Below, one piece after another: positions 17,953 through 27,669 of a stretch of DNA of 64,000 nt. Made by a program: the position numbers and the translations under genes. Each line of letters begins with the position of its first letter. Within the stretch, counting starts at the first letter, position 1. Under the pieces are notes generated by a model that was not told the origin of the DNA, searched no databases, and saw nothing but the letters and a program-made list of their open reading frames with translations. Source of the DNA: CBDCUC01 sp965222485 (GTDB taxonomy: Bacteria > Pseudomonadota > Alphaproteobacteria > Rhizobiales > Hyphomicrobiaceae); assembly GCA_965222485.1 (NCBI GenBank), contig CBDCUC010000039.1, positions 434,001 through 498,000 on the forward strand, written 5' to 3'.

Positions 17953-18420
17953 CTATTGCACCAATTCCTGCAGTGTACGTAGCACCTCCTTTGCGTGACC
18001 ATTAACCTTAACCTTGCGCCAGATGCGTGAAATTTTCCCTTTTTCGTCCACGAGTAGAGTGGTGCGCTCCACACCCATGTACTTTCGCCCATACATCGAC
18101 TTTTCGACCCACACGCCATAGCCCTGCAGCACCTTTTTGTCTTCGTCTGACAGGAGCTCCACCGCAAGTCCGTGTTTGTCGGCAAATTTTGCATGGCGTG
18201 CCACACTGTCAGGCGAAATGCCGATCACGCGCGCTCCACAGTCGTGGAAATCCTCGATCATGGCCGTGAAATCCAGGGCTTCGGCCGTACAGCCCTTTGT
18301 ATCGTCCTTAGGATAAAAATACAGGACAACGGGTGCGCCCTTCAGTTTTGACAGCTGTACGATCTCTCCACTGCCATTTGGTAGCTTGAGATCCGGTGCT
18401 TTTTTGCCCTCTGCGATCAT
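17953..18420 (-). CDS. bcp: Peroxiredoxin of the Bcp (thiol peroxidase) type
   Basis: The 155-residue protein has the Bcp active site YFYPKDDTKGCTAEALDF with the peroxidatic cysteine at 44 and the threonine at 41. Many Bcp proteins have the resolving cysteine five residues later (GCT.EAC); here that position is leucine, so the resolving role must fall to C61 (FHDCG), to another thiol, or to none. The C-terminal RTTLLVDEKGKI strand is typical. It reduces peroxides in the cytosol with thioredoxin. The ATG at 18420 is preferred over the TTG at 18426, because AAGG lies 9 bases before the ATG and only 3 before the TTG. Confidence 0.93.
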   Translation of the reverse strand: MIAEGKKAPDLKLPNGSGEIVQLSKLKGAPVVLYFYPKDDTKGCTAEALDFTAMIEDFHDCGARVIGISPDSVARHAKFADKHGLAVELLSDEDKKVLQGYGVWVEKSMYGRKYMGVERTTLLVDEKGKISRIWRKVKVNGHAKEVLRTLQELVQ

Positions 18421-18793
18421 TAGCAAGTGCCTTTCTTTCGTCTCTTTTGTTCATCCACATCGTTTCCATCAGAAATGGCTCGCGCCTCAAGACCGGCCCC
18501 GAGGTAAGCTTTCGTGCGCCCACCGTGGCTGCTGCTTGACGTGCGCCGCATTGCTTGCGTACCGCTTATTCAATGTCGACGGTGGAAATATATAACAGCG
18601 GTCTCATTGGCATGACGGTTTTTCCCAAGTGGCTATCGCCACGTCGTTTGGGTCGCGTTATGTCTTGACGTTGCGGTGGCGCGCAAGCAATACGATGGCC
18701 TATTTCTGATATGGGTGGCTAGCCATCGCTTACGGTTGCACGGTGCGCGTTAGGACTGACGTTCGGCACATCGGGTAAACCGCTTGGGCTCCA
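18421..18793. other. Divergent intergenic region between bcp and AsmA-like gene
   Basis: This 373-base region separates divergent genes. On the plus strand TTGACG at 18663-18668 could be a -35 hexamer, but the sequence 17 bases later (CAATAC) is a weak -10. I see no gene or RNA in it. If the true start of the AsmA-like gene is further in, this region is longer. Confidence 0.4.
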
Positions 18794-21700
18794 ATGGCAA
18801 CTTGCCACTGGGTGTTGAAGACTGGGGAAGAACGTGTCCTGCAAGGGGCACAGGACTTGGAACATCGAGTGGACCGTTCACCGCGCTCTACGACCGGCCG
18901 TCGCCGTGCACCCCCTCACGCAAGAGGCGGGCATGCTGGTCGGCCTCGTACACGCACTGTCAAGCAGAACCGACCCAATAAATTCCTCCGCAGGACGCTG
19001 AGGGTTCTGCGCGTGGTTGCGCTGTTGCTGGCACCGATCGTCCTGCTCGCGGGAATTGCAACCGGCATCGCGTATTTTCGTCTCAGCCAGGCGCCCGTTT
19101 CCCTGAACTTCATGATTGATCCGATCAGGAACGGAATCTCAGCCGAGCTACCGGGGCTTGATGCTGAGGTGGAAGATGTTTTGTTCGCTCTCAAACCGAC
19201 AGGCGGGTTTGAGTTTCGACTGAAAAATATGCGCCTTGTTCAGGAAGAAGATTCAGCCCTCGTTGCCACAGCGCCGCAAGCCGCGATCGAATTGAGTACA
19301 ATTGCCTTGCTGACGGGGCGGCTTGTTCCAGCGGCCGTGGAGCTGATCGAACCGCAGGTCGCGCTGCAATACTCGTCAGACGGCGGTTTGGTGCTCAAAC
19401 TGGCAACCAACCCGGAATCAGGAAGACACGAAAGAGCTGCCGGTGCGCCATCATCCGCGGGTCAGACCGCGCCTCGCGCGCCGCGCGCGGGCGGCGGGGG
19501 GCCCACACCGGCCACTGCTGCAGATTTCTCTCAGCGTATCGATCTTGCTCGCGTGCTGTCGCAAGCTACCGCGCGCGCACGACGCGGCGAAGGCGCATCC
19601 TCCTACTTGAGAGAAGTTGGCTTGCGCGATGCGATCGTAAGTTTCAATTACGAGGGGCGACAGAGCCTCTGGCAAGTACCGCTAGCGTCCATCGATCTCG
19701 ATCATCGCAGCAGGCGCAGCATCATATCCGGTTCGGCCCGCATTCTCTCCCGCCGTGGCCCCTGGTCAATTTCTTTCCTTACTGAGGATTCCGAAAAAAC
19801 CCATACGCTCAATATGCGAGTGTCATTTCGCGACCTGGTCCCCAGTGTTCTCAGCGAAGCCCTTCCGCAGTTGGACGTTTTAAAGGCGCTCGACATGCCT
19901 GTAGGGGGCGACGCGAAACTACGGATGTCGACGTCGGGTGAGATCGTTTCAGGACGGCTGGAATTGGAACTCGCCCCTGGACACATTCGGCTTGCGGGGA
20001 TTGACGACGCAAGTTTTCCCGTCAACGCAGGTCTCTTTGCGCTGAATTACGAAGCAGCCAGCAAACGCTTGACTATTAAGCCTTCAAAATTGCGCTGGGG
20101 CTCTTCCGATGTGACGCTGACAGGCGTTCTTCAGGGGGTCAACAAGAGTGGCAATACGGAGTGGGCCTACGACGTTCGCGCCATCGAAGGCGTGTTGGCG
20201 GCGCCGGAAATCGGGCTTGAGCCAACTCCTCTGGATGCATGGCAGATGTCGGGAATTTATCTGTCGCCGGAAGGCAAGCTTAAAGTTGACACGCTCAAGT
20301 TGGCTGCTGGCGGCGGAGAGATCAATTTGCGTGGTGAGATCGATACATCGGATAGTTTGAACAGCGCCAACTTCGAGGGTCAATTGAGCCCGATGCCACT
20401 GCTGGCGCTCAAAGCCTTATGGCCGCAACTGATGGCGCCAGGCGCCCGCCGTTGGGTAGGCCGGCATGTTTCGGACGCGAGCATTGCCTCAGGCTCAATC
20501 CGGTTCCAAAGCGGCCATTATTACAAACAGGAAACAGGCAATTCTTCCGGCAATGACCAATCGCGGCTGTCACTTGCAATTGAGGGCAAGGACGCTGTCG
20601 CCGTTCCATTGCTTGGAAAGCCTGCCGTCAAGGCGCCACGCGTCTTAGTGAGACTTGAAAACAGCGCGCTGGAAGTTGCAATACCGGATGCAGCCATCCT
20701 GGTCGCGCCGGGAACGGAAATTCCGCTAAAACAGGGACGAGTCACGGCTGTCGATGTCGACAGCGATCGACCGTTGGGTGAAATCGCGTTTCGCACGAGC
20801 GGCTCGGTTGGCCCGGTGCTACGGCTATTAGAGCACCCCAGCCTGAACTTCAAAGGATTGCGCGAACTACCGGTGGATCGCATCAGCGGCGACGTCACTG
20901 GTGAGATGACGATCAAGTTACCGCTCATCGATGAAGTGCAGTTGCATGAGATCGATCTGGTCGGAACAATGCAAGTCAAGGACGGTAGTGTCAAAGGCCT
21001 CGTTGGAAAACACAACGTCCAAGGTGCCGGTATCACCTTCAACGTAACAACGCGTGCCGTGAATGCGTCTGGCGAAATGCTGCTAGCAGGCATACTCACC
21101 AAGCTCAACTGGCAGCGCATCTTTGATGCGCCAGCTGAGCGCCAGCCGCCAATGCGGCTCAATGCAACGTTAGACAATTCAGATCGCGCCCTCCTCGGGC
21201 TTGATCCAGGTGGCTCCATCCGAGGTGATGTGCCCGTTGATGTCACCGTGACCGGCTGGAGTTCCGGTGAGCCAAATGTGCACGTTCGCGCAGATCTAAC
21301 CCCCGCAGAGATCGTCTTTCAGTCATTGGCCTGGCGCAAACCGCCGGGGCAGGCTGCCTTTCTGGAGTGCGACGTTGAGGAAAGCTTCAATTATCCAACG
21401 CTGCTCAGCAACTTCAAGCTGGAGGGCGATAATATCGATATTTCCGGCTGGGTCGGCATGGACGATAATGGGCGCGCCTTGGCCTTCGAATTTCCCACCT
21501 TTGCACCCGACTTCGTAACTCGCCTGAAAGTTTCTGGGAAGCGTGACAAGAGCAAGGTCTGGCGCGTATCGGCGCGCGGTTCCACCTATGACGGCCGTAG
21601 TTTCTTCCGCTCACTCTTTTCCGTCGGCCAGCTCGGCGAACCTCGCAAGAAGGTGGAAGAAAAATCAGAGTCAATTGATCTCAGCGCCAATATCGAGACG

Positions 21701-22561
21701 GTTATTGGCTACTCGGAAGTCTCGCTACATAACCTCAGCTTGAAGCTATCGAAACGTGCCGGCAAAATTTCCGCGCTTTCCGCGCGCGGTTCGCTGGATG
21801 GTGGCAAGCCGTTGGCGGCTGAATATCGAGAGGATGAAAAGACCGGGCGCAGACTACTGTCCGATTCAACCGATGCCGGGCAGGCGTTTAAGCTCATTGG
21901 TTTTTACCCCAAGATCAACAACGGCCGCGTGCGCCTTGAAGTCAATCTGGATGGCAGGGGTGCTGCTGAAAAGACGGGAACGCTATGGGTGGAGAACTTC
22001 ACCGTGCTGGGTGACCCCGTCGTCTCCGAGGTGATTAGCAGCGCCGGCCCTGGAGCGAGTGCGCCAACGAAGAAAAAGCGCAATACGCAAGTGACCCAGC
22101 AGGTGTTCCAGTTCGATCGCATGCGCGTACCCTTCTCGGTTGGACATGGTCAGTTCGTCTTGGAAGATTCTTATGTTCGCGGTCCGCTGATTGGCGCAAC
22201 CGTTCGCGGCAAGGTGGATTATGGCTCTAAGATCGTGAACCTGGGTGGCACGTATGTGCCCTTGCAGGGGCTGAACAATGCGTTGGGAGGTGTGCCGATT
22301 GTCGGCGATCTGTTATCCGGCCCGCGTGGCGAAGGAATATTCGGCATTACGTTCGCCGTTACAGGACCTATGGCCGGACCGCAGGTGATCGTTAATCCGC
22401 TTTCGCTCGTCGCACCGGGTATATTCCGCGAGATCTTCCAGCTTACGCCACAAGCACCGCGCGTATTGCCGCGTTCCGATAACACGCAAAATAAATCCGG
22501 TAGTAGGCGCACGCGCGCCTCAAGCGCCCCGCCGACCGGACCAGCCATTCGGCCGCGCTAA
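18794..22561 (+). CDS. Giant AsmA-like / DUF3971-type envelope protein
   Basis: The 1255-residue product has one membrane helix at about 71-95 (LRVVALLLAPIVLLAGIATG) and a very long periplasmic part made of repeated beta strands. This is the layout of the AsmA/YhdP/TamB superfamily, which forms bridge-like lipid channels between the inner and outer membranes. Near the C-terminus it has YVPLQGLNNALGGVPIVGDL and GIFGITFAVTGPMAGPQV, which are the standard ends of the AsmA-like C-terminal domain. The first 60 residues are Arg-rich and unlike the family, so the true start may be one of several GTG or TTG codons between 18815 and 18970. A phospholipid transport role is inferred from the family. The gene stands alone between bcp and tyrS. 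Confidence 0.85.
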   Translation: MATCHWVLKTGEERVLQGAQDLEHRVDRSPRSTTGRRRAPPHARGGHAGRPRTRTVKQNRPNKFLRRTLRVLRVVALLLAPIVLLAGIATGIAYFRLSQAPVSLNFMIDPIRNGISAELPGLDAEVEDVLFALKPTGGFEFRLKNMRLVQEEDSALVATAPQAAIELSTIALLTGRLVPAAVELIEPQVALQYSSDGGLVLKLATNPESGRHERAAGAPSSAGQTAPRAPRAGGGGPTPATAADFSQRIDLARVLSQATARARRGEGASSYLREVGLRDAIVSFNYEGRQSLWQVPLASIDLDHRSRRSIISGSARILSRRGPWSISFLTEDSEKTHTLNMRVSFRDLVPSVLSEALPQLDVLKALDMPVGGDAKLRMSTSGEIVSGRLELELAPGHIRLAGIDDASFPVNAGLFALNYEAASKRLTIKPSKLRWGSSDVTLTGVLQGVNKSGNTEWAYDVRAIEGVLAAPEIGLEPTPLDAWQMSGIYLSPEGKLKVDTLKLAAGGGEINLRGEIDTSDSLNSANFEGQLSPMPLLALKALWPQLMAPGARRWVGRHVSDASIASGSIRFQSGHYYKQETGNSSGNDQSRLSLAIEGKDAVAVPLLGKPAVKAPRVLVRLENSALEVAIPDAAILVAPGTEIPLKQGRVTAVDVDSDRPLGEIAFRTSGSVGPVLRLLEHPSLNFKGLRELPVDRISGDVTGEMTIKLPLIDEVQLHEIDLVGTMQVKDGSVKGLVGKHNVQGAGITFNVTTRAVNASGEMLLAGILTKLNWQRIFDAPAERQPPMRLNATLDNSDRALLGLDPGGSIRGDVPVDVTVTGWSSGEPNVHVRADLTPAEIVFQSLAWRKPPGQAAFLECDVEESFNYPTLLSNFKLEGDNIDISGWVGMDDNGRALAFEFPTFAPDFVTRLKVSGKRDKSKVWRVSARGSTYDGRSFFRSLFSVGQLGEPRKKVEEKSESIDLSANIETVIGYSEVSLHNLSLKLSKRAGKISALSARGSLDGGKPLAAEYREDEKTGRRLLSDSTDAGQAFKLIGFYPKINNGRVRLEVNLDGRGAAEKTGTLWVENFTVLGDPVVSEVISSAGPGASAPTKKKRNTQVTQQVFQFDRMRVPFSVGHGQFVLEDSYVRGPLIGATVRGKVDYGSKIVNLGGTYVPLQGLNNALGGVPIVGDLLSGPRGEGIFGITFAVTGPMAGPQVIVNPLSLVAPGIFREIFQLTPQAPRVLPRSDNTQNKSGSRRTRASSAPPTGPAIRPR

Positions 22562-22714
22562 CGCAAATAGTCCATCGGCGACAAAGACCCGGCCTGGGTG
22601 TAAACGGCTTCTACCGCCACGGCTGCCGCTCATGTTGTAATCGGCGAAACTGTGATGTCCCACGGTGGCTGATCCGCGCCGTGCGACGCAGGCCACTTCC
22701 GACGGACTTGCGTA

Positions 22715-23968
22715 CTACGTCGGCCGGATCAGCACATGCTTCTTCTTGCCAAGCGATAGTTTGAGGACACCATCAGTACCCACGCTGGATGTATCGATCG
22801 TCATTTTCTCATCGGTGACGGGCCGGTCATTGAGTTTTAACCCACCGCCCTTGATCTGACGGCGCGCCTCGCCGTTCGATTTGACAAGGCCGGCAGTCAC
22901 AAATGCCGTCAAAATTCCGACACCGGCTTCCAATTCACCACGGTCGATCTCAACAGTGGGCAGATCCGTGGCTAACGTGCCTTGCTCAAATGTTTTCTGA
23001 GCGGTTTGCGCGGCAGTTTCGGCCTTTTCTCGACCGTGGATGAGTGCGGTCGCCTCGGTGGCGAGCACTTTTTTGGCTTCGTTGATCTCCGCACCTTTTA
23101 GTGCACTGAGCCGTTTGATTTCGTCCAACTCAAGAGTTGTAAAAAGTTTCAGGAAGCGCTCAACGTCAGCATCTTCGCTGTTACGCCAGTATTGCCAATA
23201 GTCATAGGCGGAGAGCTGGGCCTCGTTGAGCCAGATCGCACCCGTTGCTGTCTTGCCCATCTTCGCGCCCGAGGCCGTGGTAAGCAGCGGACAGGTCAAT
23301 GCGTAGAGTTGATGCGTTCCCATACGCCGGCCAAGATCAATGCCGGTGACAATATTGCCCCACTGGTCGGAGCCGCCCATCTGTATGTTGCAACCGTTAC
23401 GTCGCGCCAATTCGACAAAGTCGTAAGCCTGCAGAAGCATGTAGTTGAATTCGATAAACGACAGCTCCTGCTCGCGTTCCAGACGCAGCCGCGCTGAATC
23501 CATCGTCAGCATGCGATTGACGGAAAAATGCCTGCCGACATCGCGCAAAAAATCGATGTAATTGAGCGGAGCCAGCCAGTCCGCATTGTCAACCATCACC
23601 GCATCCGATGGGCCGTCGCCGAATTTGAGAAATCTGCTGAAGACCTCGCGGATACCCTGCTTGTTGGCCTCGATCTCCTCAACCGAGCGCAACTGCCGCG
23701 TTTCATCCTTGCCTGAAGGGTCGCCGACGCGCGTCGTTCCTCCACCCATGAGTGCAATCGGCTTGTTGCCGGTCTTCTGCAGCCAGTGCAGCATCATAAT
23801 GGAGATAAGGCTGCCCACATGCAGCGAGGGTGCTGTGCAGTCATATCCCACATAGGCAATAAGCTTCTGCTTCGCACCCAGTTCATCCACACCATCCAGG
23901 TCGGAGCACTGGTGGACAAAGCCTCGCTCTGTCATGATTTTCAGAAAGTCTGATTTGGGCTGTGACAT
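22715..23968 (-). CDS. tyrS: Tyrosine--tRNA ligase
   Basis: The 417-residue protein is a full-length class I TyrRS. The HIGH-like motif is in the stretch APSLHVGSLISI at about 47-58. The tyrosine and AMP pocket is shown by NYMLLQAYDF and QMGGSDQWGNI, and the KMSKS loop is KMGKT at about 236-240. A C-terminal S4 RNA-binding domain follows with RRQIKGGGLKLNDRPV. It charges tRNA-Tyr in the cytosol. It is divergent from anmK, and a 14-bp palindrome lies 25 bases before its start. No T-box or other leader signal was seen. Confidence 0.97.
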   Translation of the reverse strand: MSQPKSDFLKIMTERGFVHQCSDLDGVDELGAKQKLIAYVGYDCTAPSLHVGSLISIMMLHWLQKTGNKPIALMGGGTTRVGDPSGKDETRQLRSVEEIEANKQGIREVFSRFLKFGDGPSDAVMVDNADWLAPLNYIDFLRDVGRHFSVNRMLTMDSARLRLEREQELSFIEFNYMLLQAYDFVELARRNGCNIQMGGSDQWGNIVTGIDLGRRMGTHQLYALTCPLLTTASGAKMGKTATGAIWLNEAQLSAYDYWQYWRNSEDADVERFLKLFTTLELDEIKRLSALKGAEINEAKKVLATEATALIHGREKAETAAQTAQKTFEQGTLATDLPTVEIDRGELEAGVGILTAFVTAGLVKSNGEARRQIKGGGLKLNDRPVTDEKMTIDTSSVGTDGVLKLSLGKKKHVLIRPT

Positions 23969-24132
23969 CGGTTATCTTACGGCTATAGAGCGGTTGCGGC
24001 CGCAACGCTTTCCCCAGTGAATGCGCCAAGACCATCGGCTTTGGGGAAAACGAGCAGCTGTGGCGCCGGGAACATGCACGCGTTGCCCGCGCGGGGCAAG
24101 TACGCAACACAACTCGGGATGAACGAATAAGC

Positions 24133-25257
24133 ATGAGCAACGAGCGACGGGCGCCCATTCGCGCGCTGGGACTGATGAGCGGCACGTCGCTAGATGGCAT
24201 CGACATTGCCTTGATCGAAAGCGACGGCATATATGACGTCGCACGTGGACCCAGTGCCTGTTATCCTTATTCGCACGCTTTTCGCAGCCAACTGCGCGCT
24301 GGCCTGGAAGACGCCAAGTCCATCAGGGCCAGGCAGGAACGTCCCGGTCGTCTGGGACTTCTAGAGCAGTACCTGACCGATCTGCACGTCGAAGCGATCG
24401 ACTATTTTCTGTCCGATCACGATATCGAGCGCACATCTATCGAAGTCGTAGGTTTTCATGGCCAGACTGTACTGCACAGACCGGAATCCGGTCTGACTGT
24501 TCAATTAGGCGACGGTCCGCGACTGGCTACTGCCACCGGTCTCAATGTCTTCTGTGATATGCGCGCAGCCGATTGTGTGGCCGGCGGCGTCGGGGCCCCG
24601 CTGGCACCGGCGTATCACCGCGCCATTCTTCACAAGCTGCCAAGCGCGGCTGCTGTCTTGAATCTCGGAGGTGTCGCCAACGTCACCTGGCTAAAAGGCG
24701 GCGGATCTCATGAAGATCTTCTGGCGTTTGACACCGGGCCTGGCAGTGCACTTATCGATGATTGGATGCAGGCCCAGACGGGCGAGCCGATGGACCGCGA
24801 CGGTAAGGCTGCGGCTGAGGGAACTGCCGATGAAGCTGCGCTCCAAGCTCTGTTGGCAAACAGCTACTTTTCCAAGACGCCGCCGAAGGCGCTGGACCGC
24901 AACGACTTCGACATGAGGCCGATCTCCTCACTATCCGTATCCAACGGTGCGGCAACCCTGACGGCGTTTACAGCACGCTCCGTCGCGCACGCACTAACAT
25001 TCATGCCCGAGCGGCCGGAGCTGTGGGTCGTTACGGGTGGCGGGCGACACAACGCGTCACTCATGCAGGCAATCGCTGCGGCGGTAGACGCTAAGGTTGT
25101 TGCCGCCGAAGCAGTTGGATTAAATGGCGACAGCGTAGAGGCAGAAGCGTGGGCCTATCTCGCCATTCGCTCGCAAAGCGGCCTTGCCTTGACCTTTCCA
25201 GGTACCACTGGCGTCGCCACTCCAACATGCGGCGGCGTTGTCTGTCGTCCCTCGTAA
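24133..25257 (+). CDS. anmK: Anhydro-N-acetylmuramic acid kinase
   Basis: The 374-residue protein has the AnmK phosphate-binding start GLMSGTSLDGID at 14-25, then GFHGQTVLHRP, the RAADCVAGGVGAPLAPAYH stretch, NLGGVANVTWL and LAFDTGPGSALIDDW. The end VTGGGRHNASLM is also typical. It phosphorylates and opens 1,6-anhydro-MurNAc from recycled peptidoglycan to give MurNAc-6-phosphate. It is divergent from tyrS, an arrangement common in alphaproteobacteria. No other wall-recycling gene is adjacent. The start has only a weak ribosome binding site. Confidence 0.96.
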   Translation: MSNERRAPIRALGLMSGTSLDGIDIALIESDGIYDVARGPSACYPYSHAFRSQLRAGLEDAKSIRARQERPGRLGLLEQYLTDLHVEAIDYFLSDHDIERTSIEVVGFHGQTVLHRPESGLTVQLGDGPRLATATGLNVFCDMRAADCVAGGVGAPLAPAYHRAILHKLPSAAAVLNLGGVANVTWLKGGGSHEDLLAFDTGPGSALIDDWMQAQTGEPMDRDGKAAAEGTADEAALQALLANSYFSKTPPKALDRNDFDMRPISSLSVSNGAATLTAFTARSVAHALTFMPERPELWVVTGGGRHNASLMQAIAAAVDAKVVAAEAVGLNGDSVEAEAWAYLAIRSQSGLALTFPGTTGVATPTCGGVVCRPS

Positions 25258-25325
25258 GATACGTGCAGAGCGGTGATGTCTACGTGCTGCTTTAGGAGAG
25301 CAACGGTCCGTCTCGACAAGCCCGC

Positions 25326-26402
25326 TCAATATGGGTCATTGGTCAAGCCGCGCACCATTGCAGCCAGTCCGGTCGTGATACGCGCCAGGCTCTCGTAATC
25401 CACGGTTGCCGGCAGGTCATAAGGGCTGTGGTAGCGCGGGTTTCTGTATGGTGCCGTATCGGTAATCATAAAGGCTGGGAATCCGAACTGGTGATAAGAC
25501 CAGTGATCGGACAGGTCACTGCCTTCGATGAAACTTGGCACGACACCGCCAATTGATGGAAACGTTCTCGTTTGCCGGAAAAGACCCAGAGAGCGGCGCA
25601 CGAATGCCCTCGCTCCAGGCAGTCCGACAAAGGCTACGAAATTCCCGACATCGGAGTAGATGTAATCGAACGGAAACGGAAATTTCTGACTACCTTTGTC
25701 GCTTGAGAAATATCCCAGGGTCTCCAATGCGAACATGCCGCGGACCTTTTCGCCGCTTTCGCTAAGCCTTCGCGCGTGTCGCCAGCTGCCCATGAATTCC
25801 GTTCTGCTATAGGGCTGCTCCTCATTGACATAAAAAACGAGCCGCAGGCGCACATTCTTTGGTTGGACGTCGATGAATTCGCGGGCCAGCTCCAGAAGTG
25901 CGGCAACGCCACTGCCATTATCATTTGCACCGGGACTGTCGCCTGCGGAATCATAATGTGCGCCGACAACAATGCTGTCGCCGCCATTGCTTCCTACGCG
26001 CGGTTCGATTACGACCTCGATATTGCGAACTTCGTGGCCTTCGGTATCGAAGACCTGCCGCTCAATATGGTGCCCCATGTCCCGCAGTTGACTTTCAATA
26101 TAGTCGGCGGCGGCGTTCAGCGCATCATAGTGGGCAACGTTGTGCGGTTTGCTTGCAATGGCTCTAACGTGATGGTGCAGCCTGACGGCGAGACGACGTT
26201 GCGCCTCGGTTGCCGGTGGCAGTGGTTCCAAAAGCGGCTGCAGTGGAAACAGGACGCTGTAATATATGGCACTTGCAGCCACGATAGCCGTTGCAACAAG
26301 CGCATAAAGCAAAGCCGAAATGATAAATGACACAGGTCTGTCCGAAGTGATGTTACGCGGAAATACGATCACCGGTGTGACCGTTACCAACGGCGTTGGC
26401 AA
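25326..26402 (-). CDS. M28 family zinc aminopeptidase, membrane-anchored
   Basis: The 358-residue protein has one membrane helix at about 27-50 and a soluble M28 peptidase domain. The zinc and catalytic residues are visible in order: GAHYDS at about 147-152, the GANDNGSG bridge aspartate at about 159-166, the FYVNEEQPY glutamates at about 190-198, ALETLGYFS and the final SDHWSYHQFGFPAFMITDT with its histidine. It should cleave N-terminal residues from peptides in the periplasm. The peptide specificity is not given by the sequence. It has no obvious operon partner; the alpha/beta hydrolase gene upstream is 140 bases away on the same strand. Confidence 0.92.
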   Translation of the reverse strand: MPTPLVTVTPVIVFPRNITSDRPVSFIISALLYALVATAIVAASAIYYSVLFPLQPLLEPLPPATEAQRRLAVRLHHHVRAIASKPHNVAHYDALNAAADYIESQLRDMGHHIERQVFDTEGHEVRNIEVVIEPRVGSNGGDSIVVGAHYDSAGDSPGANDNGSGVAALLELAREFIDVQPKNVRLRLVFYVNEEQPYSRTEFMGSWRHARRLSESGEKVRGMFALETLGYFSSDKGSQKFPFPFDYIYSDVGNFVAFVGLPGARAFVRRSLGLFRQTRTFPSIGGVVPSFIEGSDLSDHWSYHQFGFPAFMITDTAPYRNPRYHSPYDLPATVDYESLARITTGLAAMVRGLTNDPY

Positions 26403-26542
26403 CAGTCAGATCGGCCAAAATTGGCCCATCCTTAAGCGCCGGGCATAAATACCGGCGGCGGCAATCGCTCAGGTTCCTCGCACGGGTAGGAGGCCGACCG
26501 GACAACGTCGCCCCCCGTACCACCCTGCTACCACCACTGTGA

Positions 26543-27301
26543 TCAGCTGCTGCTACCCGCTTCGTCCTCGCCCGTGGCCGCGGGCGGTTCTTCCACAGGT
26601 TCAGGCAAGCGCGGCATTCTATCCGACTTCTTGTCCTTGCTCGTACCGCGTTCGTTTTCAGCCATGGCCATGCGCATGTCGACGTAACGGCCAACAACGT
26701 CGGTCAACTCGTCGGTCTTACCTTCAAAGAAGTGGTTCGCATCCGGTATGATCTCGTGGTCGATCTTAATGCCGCGCTGCGTCTTGAGCTTAACTGTGAG
26801 TTCCGCAACCGAACTTGACGGAACCACACGATCCTTGTCGCCGTTGACCATAAGCCCTGACGAAGGACACGGTGCGAGAAACGAAAAGTCGTAAAGGTTC
26901 GAGGGCGGTGCCACGCAAATAAAGCCGTCAATCTCCGGGCGCCGCATAAGCAGCTGCATCGCAATCCAGGTTCCGAACGAGACCCCGGCGATCCAACACG
27001 TCTTTGCATCGGGTTTGACGATTTGCAGCCAATCCAATGCTGCCGCCGCGTCAGCAAGTTCGCCCGGACCGCCATCCCAGTATCCCTGGCTGCGCCCAAC
27101 ACCGCGAAAGTTGAACCGCAGCACGGAAAAGCCACGCTCCGCGAAGGCATGATAGATATTATAGACAATCTGGTTGTTCATCGTTCCGCCGAACTGCGGG
27201 TGCGGATGCAAAACGAGCGCAATTGGACTGTCATTGGCAGGTTCGTGGTGGTACCGGGCTTCGATACGCCCGCCAGGTCCATTGATAATAAGTTCGGGCA
27301 T
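26543..27301 (-). CDS. Alpha/beta hydrolase (dienelactone hydrolase-like)
   Basis: The 252-residue protein fits the family of small bacterial alpha/beta hydrolases with the start LIINGPGGRIEARYH, the oxyanion stretch LHPHPQFGGTMNN, RFNFRGVGRSQG and the nucleophile elbow AGVSFGTWIA (Ser at about 108). The acid lies in NGDKDRVVP and the histidine in DANHFF. The ATG at 27301 with AAGGA close upstream is chosen; the longer frame from 27421 is not family-like. A disordered, acidic tail of about 35 residues ends the protein. The substrate is unknown. A cytosolic place is likely. Confidence 0.9.
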   Translation of the reverse strand: MPELIINGPGGRIEARYHHEPANDSPIALVLHPHPQFGGTMNNQIVYNIYHAFAERGFSVLRFNFRGVGRSQGYWDGGPGELADAAAALDWLQIVKPDAKTCWIAGVSFGTWIAMQLLMRRPEIDGFICVAPPSNLYDFSFLAPCPSSGLMVNGDKDRVVPSSSVAELTVKLKTQRGIKIDHEIIPDANHFFEGKTDELTDVVGRYVDMRMAMAENERGTSKDKKSDRMPRLPEPVEEPPAATGEDEAGSSS

Positions 27302-27630
27302 TAGTTCCTTTTCACTTTCGTTTGCTCGGCGCACACTTGGGCCGCCATGAATTGTCTCTGGCTTTTTGGCTCTGCCAATTGAGCTGAGGTGTCCGAAGGC
27401 CTTGCGACGTCCACCATCCATTGAAATTGCTCAGGCCGGTAAGAACGGTCAGACAACTGACATTTAGGCAGCCCGAGAACGCAGCGCTTTCAGGCAGCCT
27501 CGAATATTCGCCGGTCATGAGTAACGCGTTACGACGCTCACTCCATCAGGTCATCGCATGTCCGCATTGAGGCCCCGCTGTTGGGCAATCGCACTTGATC
27601 ACACCGTTGCGACCTTCTCACACCATATAC

Positions 27631-27659
27631 TTGACTTCTCCAATCGGAATTTTCATATT
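27631..27659 (+). promoter_or_regulatory. Sigma70-like promoter of the suf operon
   Basis: TTGACT at 27631-27636 and CATATT at 27654-27659 are separated by exactly 17 bases. Transcription would start near 27666 and give a leader of about 277 bases before the iscR-like gene. The Irr box begins about 10 bases after the -10 hexamer, which supports this as the operative promoter. Confidence 0.65.
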
Positions 27660-27669
27660 GATCGCACAG

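Noticed and set aside
18663..18690. Promoter for the AsmA-like gene at TTGACG
   Set aside because: The -35 is good, but the -10 at the right distance (CAATAC) is too weak to annotate.
25776..26330. A 184-codon plus-strand frame opposite the M28 peptidase
   Set aside because: The M28 motifs on the minus strand are complete; the plus-strand product has no recognisable fold.
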